Shown here: piece after piece, positions 30,955 to 37,899 of the stretch
Layout: every line of letters begins with the position of its first letter
Numbering within the stretch: the stretch's first letter is position 1
Source: Planctomycetota bacterium
GTDB taxonomy: Bacteria; Planctomycetota; Brocadiia; SM23-32; JAKLEA01
Direction: 5' to 3'
Assembly: GCA_022711755.1 (NCBI GenBank)
Contig: JAKLEA010000035.1
Span: forward strand, 1-37,899
DNA length: 37,899 nt
Translations under genes and position numbers: made by a program
Notes under the pieces: model-generated
Seen by the model: only the letters and a program-made list of their open reading frames with translations
Told to the model about the DNA's origin: nothing
Databases searched by the model: none

Positions 30955-33813
30955 ATGAAAGAAGAAATCAGGATATCTGGCGCAAGGCAGCACAACCTGC
31001 GCAACATCACCGTCGGCATCCCGCGCAACGCGCTGACGGTCGTGACCGGCCTCAGCGGGTCCGGCAAGTCGTCCCTCGCCTTCGACACTATCTACGCCGA
31101 GGGACAACGGCGCTATATCGAAAGCCTGTCCTCTTACGCCCGCCAGTTCCTGGAGCAGATGGAAAAACCGGACGTTGACCTTATCGAAGGTCTGCCGCCT
31201 ACTCTCTCCATCGAGCAGCGCGCGGCGCATGGCGGCCCGCGCTCGACCGTGGCGACCACGACGGAGATATTCGATTACCTGCGTCTGTTGTTCGCCCGCG
31301 TCGGCAGCCCGGTCTGCTACGAGTGCGGAACGCGGATAACGCAACAGTCCGTTGAGGAAATGGTCGCCGCAGCCATGCGCTGGCCGGGCGGCTCGGTGGC
31401 GACAATCCTCGCCCCCATGATCCGCGGCAAAAAGGGCGAGCACTCCGAGGTCATCCAGAAGCTCAGGCGCAACGGCTACGTAAAAGCCCGCATTGACGGC
31501 AAGCTGGCGGACCTTGACGCCCCGCCCCGGCTTGCGCGCTACAAAGTCCATACAATCGAGGCCGTCGTGGATCGCCTGCCGATCTCCGGCGGCGTCGGAA
31601 AGCGCCTGCGAGAGTCGCTGGAAACCGCGCTGGACCTGGGCGACGGGATCGCCATCGCGGCCGTGATTGACGGGGACGTTCAGCGCGATCACGTCTTCAA
31701 CCAGCGTTACGCCTGCCCGGGCTGCGGAGTGGGATACCCCATGCTTGAGCCGAGGCTGTTCTCATTCAACAGCCCTTACGGCGCCTGCAAAACCTGTTCC
31801 GGACTGGGCGTGACCAGACAATTCGACGAGGGACTGATCATCCCCGATCCCGCGCTCTCGATCGGGGGGGGGGCATTGGCCGGATTGGACGAGCTGGGCG
31901 GCCGCCTGGCGGACCGTTTGAAGTCCGAGATGGATGCGGCCTGCAGGAGGAAGAAGATACCGACGGACAAGCCCTTCTGCGATCTCGCCGTCGCGCAAAA
32001 GCGATTCATCATGACGGGAGAATCCGGCGGATGGGCGGGGTTGATTCCCATCCTTGAACGGACACAGGGGAATACGGGCAGTCAGCGCCAGCTTGACAGG
32101 CTCCAGCGGTTGCGCTCGCCATTCCCGTGCCCCGATTGCGCGGGAACCCGGTTGAGACCGGAGGCGCGAAACGTATTCATTGACGGAAAAAACATTGGAG
32201 ACGTTGCCGCGATGAACACGGCGGCGGCGCTGGAATTCGCGCGCGGATTGAAATTCGGCGGGGAGAAGGAGCCGGTCGCGGTTCCCATTCTGCGCGAAAT
32301 CGAACAACGCCTGGGCTTCCTGGTTGACGTCGGTTTGCACTACATCCAGCTCGACCGCCTCAGCTCCAGCCTTGCCGGGGGAGAGGCGCAGCGCGTGCGC
32401 CTGGCTACGCAGGTCGGCTCCGGACTGGTCGGCGTCTGCTACGTTCTCGACGAGCCTTCCGTCGGCCTTCACGCCCGGGACAACCGTCGCCTGCTTGAGA
32501 CGCTTTGCAGGCTCAGGGACATGGGCAACACGGTGATCGTGGTGGAGCACGATGAGGAGACCATGCGGCGGGCGGACTGGGTGGTTGATCTCGGCCCCGG
32601 CGCCGGCCGGGAGGGGGGGGCTGTGGTCGTCTCCGGAAAGCTTGAAGACGTGCTTGCGAGTGGGGATTCGCTGACGGCGGCGTACCTCAAAGGGGAGAAA
32701 ACGATACCTGTTCCCGGGAAAAGGCGTCTCGCGAATCCGGAGCGAATGTTGACGGTTGAAGGGGCGTCCGAACACAATCTGAAGAACGTCACGGTCTCTT
32801 TTCCGCTTGGGCTGTTCACGTGCGTCACAGGCGTGTCCGGCTCCGGCAAAAGCAGCCTTGTGCAGGATGTTCTGTATCGCGCGCTGGCGCGGCGGCTCAA
32901 CAGCGCGCCGGAGCGCCCCGGCGCGCACTCCGGTCTGTCCGGCGTTGAGAAGGTTGACAAAGTCCTGCAGATTGACCAGTCCCCGATCGGGCGGTCTCCC
33001 AGGTCCAACCCGTCAACATATACCGGCTTGTTCGCGCATATAAGGCGCATTTTCGCGAGCACAAGGGACGCCCAGGTGCGCGGTTACGGCGTCGCCCGGT
33101 TCAGCTTCAACGTGGCGGGCGGGCGCTGCGAGGCATGCGAAGGCCAGGGCCGCAAACGGGTGGAGATGCACTTCCTCCCGGACGTCTTCGTCACCTGCCG
33201 GGAATGCGGCGGCGGGCGATACAACGCGCAGACCCTTGAGGTCCGCTACCGCGACCGCAACATCGCCGAAGTTCTCGCGATGAGCGTCTCGGAGGCGCTC
33301 GAATTCTTCAGAAACTATCCGCCCATAGAGAGGATGCTGCGGACCATGCGCGACGTCGGATTGGGCTACATCGTGCTCGGACAACCCAGCACGACGCTCA
33401 GCGGCGGCGAGGCCCAACGGATAAAACTCTCTACTGAACTCGGAAAGATCGCCACCGGCGGAACGGTCTACATTCTGGACGAGCCGACGACAGGGCTGCA
33501 CTTCGAGGATGTTCGTCACCTGCTGATCCTCCTGCAGCGTCTTGTTGACATGGGCAACACCGTGATCGTGATCGAGCACAACCTCGACGTGGTGAAGGCG
33601 GCGGATTACCTGATTGACCTGGGTCCGGAGGGCGGGGAGAATGGGGGCCGCATTGTGGCGACGGGAACTCCGGAAGAGGTGGCCGCCTGCGCGGAATCGC
33701 ACACCGGGCGTTTTTTGAAGGACATGCTTCCGCCGGACCCAACGGGAAAGACATGCCTGAAACCCGCAACCGCGGCTGGCTCCGCGCGCGCGCGCCGAAA
33801 AAATGACGCATAA
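30955..33813 (+). CDS. uvrA: Excinuclease ABC subunit A
   Basis: The 952-residue length is normal for UvrA (about 940). It is a tandem ABC ATPase that finds DNA damage together with UvrB. Walker A motifs are TGLSGSGKSS (31-40) and TGVSGSGKSS (about 621-630). Zinc-binding Cys pairs occur at CYECG (121-124) with YACPGCG, CKTCSGLG and CPDCAGT, and later CEACEGQG and CRECGG. ABC signatures are LAGGEAQRVRLATQ and LSGGEAQRIKLSTE, Walker B VLDEPSVGLH and ILDEPTTGLH. The 3' end overlaps the next gene by 11 bases, indicating co-transcription. The ribosome-binding site is weak. Confidence 0.98.
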   Translation: MKEEIRISGARQHNLRNITVGIPRNALTVVTGLSGSGKSSLAFDTIYAEGQRRYIESLSSYARQFLEQMEKPDVDLIEGLPPTLSIEQRAAHGGPRSTVATTTEIFDYLRLLFARVGSPVCYECGTRITQQSVEEMVAAAMRWPGGSVATILAPMIRGKKGEHSEVIQKLRRNGYVKARIDGKLADLDAPPRLARYKVHTIEAVVDRLPISGGVGKRLRESLETALDLGDGIAIAAVIDGDVQRDHVFNQRYACPGCGVGYPMLEPRLFSFNSPYGACKTCSGLGVTRQFDEGLIIPDPALSIGGGALAGLDELGGRLADRLKSEMDAACRRKKIPTDKPFCDLAVAQKRFIMTGESGGWAGLIPILERTQGNTGSQRQLDRLQRLRSPFPCPDCAGTRLRPEARNVFIDGKNIGDVAAMNTAAALEFARGLKFGGEKEPVAVPILREIEQRLGFLVDVGLHYIQLDRLSSSLAGGEAQRVRLATQVGSGLVGVCYVLDEPSVGLHARDNRRLLETLCRLRDMGNTVIVVEHDEETMRRADWVVDLGPGAGREGGAVVVSGKLEDVLASGDSLTAAYLKGEKTIPVPGKRRLANPERMLTVEGASEHNLKNVTVSFPLGLFTCVTGVSGSGKSSLVQDVLYRALARRLNSAPERPGAHSGLSGVEKVDKVLQIDQSPIGRSPRSNPSTYTGLFAHIRRIFASTRDAQVRGYGVARFSFNVAGGRCEACEGQGRKRVEMHFLPDVFVTCRECGGGRYNAQTLEVRYRDRNIAEVLAMSVSEALEFFRNYPPIERMLRTMRDVGLGYIVLGQPSTTLSGGEAQRIKLSTELGKIATGGTVYILDEPTTGLHFEDVRHLLILLQRLVDMGNTVIVIEHNLDVVKAADYLIDLGPEGGENGGRIVATGTPEEVAACAESHTGRFLKDMLPPDPTGKTCLKPATAAGSARARRKNDA

Positions 33814-34612
33814 TCAACAGGTTGACCTGATTCGCAGATGCCGGGGATTCATCTTCGACCTGGATGGGACGATCTATCTGGGCGAGGAACTGCTCCCCGG
33901 CGCGCAGAAGGTCATCTCCCTCCTGCGGATGGCGGGGAGGCGCTTCCTTTTTCTGAGCAACAAGCCCCTTGCCACGCGGCGCGACTACGCCGAGAAATTG
34001 ACGCGCCTGGGCATCCCATGCGCTGAGAACGAGGTGCTGAATTCCCTCCTCGTCTTCACGAACCACTTGAAGCGAACCATCCCGGACGCCCGCGTTCTGC
34101 CGGTGGGGGAGCCGTTGTTCGAGCGAACGCTTGCCGGAGCCGGCTTTGTCGTCACCCGCAATCCGGATGAGGCCGATGTTGTCGCAGTCTCTTTCGATCG
34201 GACGTTCGATTACGACAAACTAGACCGGGCTTATAGGGCGGCAAAACGCGGCGCGAAACTCTGGGCCACTAACCCGGACAAGTTGTGCCCGATGCCCGGA
34301 TATGAACTGCCGGACTGCGGATGCATGATCGCCGCCATCGAGGCCGCCGCCGGCAGAAGTTTCGACCTCGTTGTCGGCAAGCCGTCGCCTCTTATCGTTG
34401 CTGCAGCCTTGGATATGCTGGGCCTTGCTGCTGCGGAGTGCGCCCTTGCAGGCGACAGGCTTGAAACAGACATGGCCATGGCGCGGAATTCCGGCCTGAT
34501 TCCAATCCTGGTTTTGACGGGAGTGACATCTCGGGAAAAAGCTGCCGGACTTCAGAATTCAGGCGTCATTGTTCTGGAAAATATCGGCGAACTGGCCGAG
34601 ATGCTGGAGTGA
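33803..34612 (+). CDS. HAD-superfamily phosphatase, NagD-like
   Basis: The 269-residue protein has the HAD catalytic loop FIFDLDGTIYLGE (Asp19 nucleophile, Asp21), motif II LSNKP (Ser52), a class-II cap between them and the core's second half, motif III Lys in VVGKPSP and the metal-binding AGDRLETD. This is the NagD/4-nitrophenylphosphatase group, which dephosphorylates nucleotides and sugar phosphates in the cytoplasm. It overlaps uvrA by 11 bases and is followed 1 base later by a glycosyltransferase gene, so the three likely form an operon. Confidence 0.92.
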   Translation: MTHNQQVDLIRRCRGFIFDLDGTIYLGEELLPGAQKVISLLRMAGRRFLFLSNKPLATRRDYAEKLTRLGIPCAENEVLNSLLVFTNHLKRTIPDARVLPVGEPLFERTLAGAGFVVTRNPDEADVVAVSFDRTFDYDKLDRAYRAAKRGAKLWATNPDKLCPMPGYELPDCGCMIAAIEAAAGRSFDLVVGKPSPLIVAAALDMLGLAAAECALAGDRLETDMAMARNSGLIPILVLTGVTSREKAAGLQNSGVIVLENIGELAEMLE

Positions 34613-34613
34613 T

Positions 34614-35897
34614 ATGAGCGTGGATGCGTTACATCCCCAGGATAATGAGCATATGTCAGTAACTGATATATTATCGGAATCAAATCGCGCAGAATCAGGC
34701 ATTATCGGACGGTGTTTTATCACCGTTTCAAGTATTAATATGTGGTGGGTGTTCGTTCTTGCGCTGGCTTGGCGGATTATCCGCGTAATTGCCTTGCGCG
34801 ACGGTCTTCAATGGCCGGATACCGCTTCATATGACGAGGTTGCCCGAAATCTTCTCGCCGGCAATGGATTCGTGCTGAATTGCGGAGACGCGGCGGCTCG
34901 AACCCCCGGCTACCCGCTCTTTCTTGCCGCCTGCTATTCTCTGTCCGGAGTTGAACTGGCCCGATGGATGCAGGCGATAATCGGCGCTGCAACAGTTTTC
35001 CCGATTTGCATTCTTGGACGCAGGCTGTTTGGCGTAAGGTGCGGCAGGATCGCAGCCCTGATGGTTGCCATCAACCCGACCGCGATCTACTTCTGCGGAA
35101 CACTGCTTACGGAGACGCTTTTCGCCATTCTCCTGGCGTGTGCGGTACTGGCTTTGGGGTGCATGCTTGTGGAAAACAAGGCGTCGCCTTTTGCGGCGGT
35201 CATGACCGGGATTCTGCTTGGAGCGTCGTCGCTGGTGCGTCCGTCGGCATTGTTGATCCCGCTCTTCCTAATTCCAGTATGGATTATTCTGAGAGGAATT
35301 TCCCGCCGAACGATCATGGAATTAGCTCTCATTGCTGTGGGAAACTGGCTCGCGCTCAGCCCATGGATTATCCGCAATTACGGTATTTACCATTGCTATG
35401 TACCCGGCTCGCTCAGATCGGGAGAGTCGTTGTATGAAGCGCTCGGTCCACATGCCGACGGGGGGCCGTCGCTTGACAGAATGCCGCGTCCGGCAGGCTC
35501 CGCCGATCCGGATGAATGGCGTCGCAACGAGTCATTCAAAAATGCCGCTAAAGAATATGCATTGGCCAATCCCGGCAGAACCGTCAGCCTGATCGCGGCA
35601 AAGCAATTGCGATTCTGGAATTTCATGCCAAATGCCGCGGGATATCGCAACGGTGGGGAAATGTTGTTGATAGCCACTTTCGTATTGCCGGTCTATGTTC
35701 TTGCCGTGTTCGCGATTCTCGTTGATCCCGGAAACTGGAAGAAAATGATTCCGGCATTGTGGCCGGCCTTCTACTTCGCCGGCATTCATTGCATATTCGT
35801 GGGGAGCATGCGTTATCGGGAGCCAGTCATGCCGATGCTCTGCATATTGTCCGCGCATGGTTTGATTCTCCTGGCCGGCATCAAGGAAAAAGACTGA
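34614..35897 (+). CDS. Family-39-type (ArnT/PMT-like) membrane glycosyltransferase
   Basis: The ATG at 34614 has GGAG 4 bases upstream; the longer frame to 34569 lies inside the HAD gene. The 427-residue protein has about 9-10 hydrophobic helices, starting WWVFVLALAWRIIRVIALRDG. The first periplasmic loop has WPDTASYDEVARNLLAGNGF, with the acidic residues that in this family bind the lipid-linked sugar, then ARTPGYPLFLAACY. Such GT-C enzymes use polyprenyl-phosphate sugars to modify lipid A, proteins or polymers outside the membrane. It is shorter than typical ArnT (about 550), as many bacterial relatives are. Substrate unknown. Confidence 0.87.
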   Translation: MSVDALHPQDNEHMSVTDILSESNRAESGIIGRCFITVSSINMWWVFVLALAWRIIRVIALRDGLQWPDTASYDEVARNLLAGNGFVLNCGDAAARTPGYPLFLAACYSLSGVELARWMQAIIGAATVFPICILGRRLFGVRCGRIAALMVAINPTAIYFCGTLLTETLFAILLACAVLALGCMLVENKASPFAAVMTGILLGASSLVRPSALLIPLFLIPVWIILRGISRRTIMELALIAVGNWLALSPWIIRNYGIYHCYVPGSLRSGESLYEALGPHADGGPSLDRMPRPAGSADPDEWRRNESFKNAAKEYALANPGRTVSLIAAKQLRFWNFMPNAAGYRNGGEMLLIATFVLPVYVLAVFAILVDPGNWKKMIPALWPAFYFAGIHCIFVGSMRYREPVMPMLCILSAHGLILLAGIKEKD

Positions 35898-36053
35898 GAT
35901 AGTATCCAATGTTTCGGATTGCCTGACGGTTCCTCTTGAAATCGGCTGTTCCGAGACTAAAATATACATGTAAGAATATGTATGCGCGAGACTGGCATCA
36001 AAATGCCCGTTTCGCCGGTTCACTTGAAGGGCGGCTGATAAGGAGGTTCCTCA

Positions 36054-36464
36054 ATGAAAGTCGTAATCATAATCGTTGTTCTGGTGGCAGTCTTCATCGG
36101 TTATCGCCTGATCAGCAGCGACAAGCCGATTACCACCGACAACATAAGGGCGGAGTTCACCTCGGTCGCCAAGGACGCCGCGCCGGGCGATTACGCAAAA
36201 GCGGAAGTCAAGTTCCAGGCTGGCGAATGGAAGGAAGCGATTGCCCTCTACGAAAGTACGCTCGCAGAAGCAAAGGGTGAGACCAGAGGCAATTGCATGC
36301 ACCGGATTGGCGACTGCTACCGGAAAATATTTGACGCCGGCGGCGGCAGAGAGAACAAACAGAAGGCGTTGGAATACTACGAAAAGTTTCTGTCTGAGTT
36401 TGGCGATTCAAAGTTTGCCCAACAAGTCCGCCAGCGGAAATCCGCACTTGAGTTGGTGAATTAG
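36054..36464 (+). CDS. Small membrane-anchored TPR-like protein
   Basis: AAGGAGG lies 8 bases before the ATG, a strong site. The 136-residue protein has an N-terminal membrane helix (MKVVIIIVVLVAVFIGYRLI), a short linker, then TPR-like helix pairs: AEVKFQAGEWKEAIALYEST and CMHRIGDCYRK, and QKALEYYEKFLSEFGDSKFA. The domain would face the periplasm and probably mediates protein contacts. The gene stands alone, 156 bases after the glycosyltransferase; that gap shows nothing recognisable. Confidence 0.85.
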   Translation: MKVVIIIVVLVAVFIGYRLISSDKPITTDNIRAEFTSVAKDAAPGDYAKAEVKFQAGEWKEAIALYESTLAEAKGETRGNCMHRIGDCYRKIFDAGGGRENKQKALEYYEKFLSEFGDSKFAQQVRQRKSALELVN

Positions 36465-36581
36465 TTCGACTGCGGCGGTAAAGAGTAAGATGACAAATGA
36501 CCAGAAGCGATATGAATCATGCACATAATGTGACTATGTGTCGCATTCTGGCCGGAACGATTTCTAAAAGATGGCTCAAGA

Positions 36582-37256
36582 ATGGTCAGAATTGGAGAAC
36601 CCCTAAGCGGACCAGTAAGGCGACGGAAACTGATATCCTTAAAGTGGGTGACGATCTCAGGAATAATTGTTTTGCTGGGTACTGTGGGACATTCCACGTA
36701 TAGTCAATATAACCTGAAACGAAAACTGTTCAGCGAAACACCCCTGAATATAACTCATTCGCAATCAGCCGCCTCCTGCATTAACAATACATTAATTCGC
36801 ATGGAACGATTGATCGGTGAATTAAACGGGAGTAAGCAAATAGAACTGGAGTTGAACCGTGATGAAGTGAATGCCCTCCTGATAGAGCTTTGCTCCAGGC
36901 GGAATGTTCTGACTGGTTGTCAAATAATCCCCGCAGGGGATCATACGGAGATTCTCGTCAGCATACGCGACAAACAGAATGGGTTATATGTCAATCTTGA
37001 AGGAACCGGGCACATTGAAATAAAGGATGGCGCAATAAAGTTGATTTTATCCAACGGGCGTTTTGGCGATATAAAGTTCGGACATGGAAATTTTCGGAAT
37101 ATCGAGCAATGGTTGGAAAGGATATTGAACGATAATGTGCGGGATTTCCTGGTGTGTGTCAGGAAAGCTGATGTGCGTGGCGAGGCAGTTCGCGTCATCC
37201 TTGAAAAAATAGAAAATCAAACCGGAAATTCGATTGACATGCGGCTGGAAGAGTGA
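36582..37256 (+). CDS. Hypothetical protein with N-terminal membrane anchor
   Basis: The 224-residue frame starts MVRIGEPLSG, with basic residues and then a hydrophobic helix (WVTISGIIVLLGTVGHS, about 22-38), so it is likely a type II membrane protein with a periplasmic domain. That domain alternates strands and helices (IELELNRDEVNALLIELC, HTEILVSIRDKQNGLYVNLEGTGHIEI, GAIKLILSNGRFGDIKFG) and resembles lipid- or sugar-binding beta-rich folds of unknown role. No Shine-Dalgarno is visible, so the start is uncertain; the frame is closed by a stop at 36531. I do not recognise a family. Confidence 0.75.
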   Translation: MVRIGEPLSGPVRRRKLISLKWVTISGIIVLLGTVGHSTYSQYNLKRKLFSETPLNITHSQSAASCINNTLIRMERLIGELNGSKQIELELNRDEVNALLIELCSRRNVLTGCQIIPAGDHTEILVSIRDKQNGLYVNLEGTGHIEIKDGAIKLILSNGRFGDIKFGHGNFRNIEQWLERILNDNVRDFLVCVRKADVRGEAVRVILEKIENQTGNSIDMRLEE

Positions 37257-37363
37257 TAAGATTCACCTGAAATCAAGTGATTGTTGTGCTGGGGGTATCT
37301 AGTCTTCCCATTGCATGGGAGAACTTTACCTCTAAGTTTAAGCGGTGATGAAAGGAGAACGCG

Positions 37364-37899
37364 ATGAGGGTGCGGGAAATAACTGCTGCGGCCATTGCCG
37401 CCACGCTGTTGCTCGCCGGTTGGACTCTTGCCCAGGGAGCAGGTTTGGGCGAGGTAAAAAGTTGCGGCACTCTTGTTGAATGGCCGACGGATGATCCTGA
37501 CGACGTCAGGCCGCTTGAGATGGGAAGCGCCGTTTTGAATGAGAGTACCGTTGAAGCGCGCAGTGGCGCAGCCAGCATCGAATTCGCAGGCGGTCAGAAA
37601 CTCCAGATGATGGAAGGCGCGCAGGTCAGCGTCGTCCGCAAGGAGCAGACCGTTGAAGAAGAAGGCGCCAGACGTCAAGTGAACGTATGGACGTTCAAGG
37701 TTGATCGTGGCGTAGGCATCGTTGACGCTCATGACGACGCCGCCACCATGACCGAAATGGCCGTCAGCCCCGGCACCATCCACTTCGGCGGCACGCGCGT
37801 TCGCGCCGAGGCGGGCGCCCAAGGCAACGTGCAGCTAGCCAAGGTCACGATGGAAACCGGCTCCGGCATACTTGAACTCATGTCCAAGAAGGGTCGTCT
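37364..37899 (+). CDS. FecR-like secreted protein, 3' end outside the window
   Basis: GGAG lies 6 bases before the ATG at 37364 and the frame is open to the window edge (178 residues seen). A signal peptide (IAATLLLAGWTLAQG) is followed by a FecR-type beta-repeat domain: VEARSGAASIEFAGGQKLQMMEGAQVSVV, then VWTFKVDRGVGIVD and VSPGTIHFGGTRVRAEAG. In this fold such periplasmic domains occur in FecR itself and in many planctomycete surface proteins; with no sigma factor next to it here, iron signalling is unlikely. The C-terminal part is missing. Confidence 0.8.
   Translation, partial: MRVREITAAAIAATLLLAGWTLAQGAGLGEVKSCGTLVEWPTDDPDDVRPLEMGSAVLNESTVEARSGAASIEFAGGQKLQMMEGAQVSVVRKEQTVEEEGARRQVNVWTFKVDRGVGIVDAHDDAATMTEMAVSPGTIHFGGTRVRAEAGAQGNVQLAKVTMETGSGILELMSKKGR

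Noticed and set aside
36481..36581. Short frames between the TPR-like and anchored hypothetical genes
   Set aside because: All are interrupted by stops within a few codons or overlap the next gene without a ribosome-binding site.

Overview
The window looks like a chromosomal piece of an uncultured Gram-negative bacterium of the Planctomycetes / PVC type or a neighbouring phylum such as Lentisphaerae or Hydrogenedentes. The evidence is a combination: Tat-exported Gfo/Idh/MocA protein and sulfatase, two PEP-CTERM surface proteins, a secreted GH127-type arabinofuranosidase with a LamG-like tail, FHA and kinase-like signalling proteins, and a Kdo transferase (so LPS is made). Most genes are GC-rich; the first 6.7 kb, the OLD-nuclease gene and the last 3 kb are visibly AT-richer. 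Placement is inference from gene content only.

Region 1 (1-6694) is a tandem array of three paralogous gene pairs, all on the plus strand and tightly packed. Each pair is an 'A' gene, ending in a cysteine/histidine domain with an NlpC/P60- or CHAP-like pattern, followed by a 'B' gene for an exported TolB/WD40-like propeller. A2 and A3 share a nearly identical upstream block, then diverge towards their C-termini, and their 5' ends are cut by dispersed repeats. The layout resembles orphan toxin C-terminus/immunity cassettes; this is the best candidate for an undescribed system here.

Region 2 (6695-18900) is a polysaccharide and surface region: repeat debris, a Tat-exported GH109-like Gfo/Idh/MocA protein, a large exported protein of unknown function, a Cys-type sulfatase, a PEP-CTERM protein flanked by two copies of a 0.3-kb repeat, a GH127 enzyme and a DUF4139 protein.

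Region 3 (18900-24200, minus strand) holds a solitary OLD-family ATPase/TOPRIM nuclease with its own consensus promoter and palindrome, a sialidase-fold protein, a small membrane ORF bracketed by inverted 11-bp repeats, and a degenerate FHA protein.

Region 4 (24400-30400) contains waaA, metK, a predicted pseudokinase, a STAS protein, a 434-bp element derived from an IS1182-type insertion sequence, and a SUMF1-fold PEP-CTERM protein.

Region 5 (30400-37899) has intergenic hairpins, then uvrA overlapping a NagD-like HAD phosphatase, a family-39-type membrane glycosyltransferase, two small membrane-anchored proteins, and the start of a FecR-like secreted protein. No rRNA, tRNA, CRISPR array or replication origin was seen.
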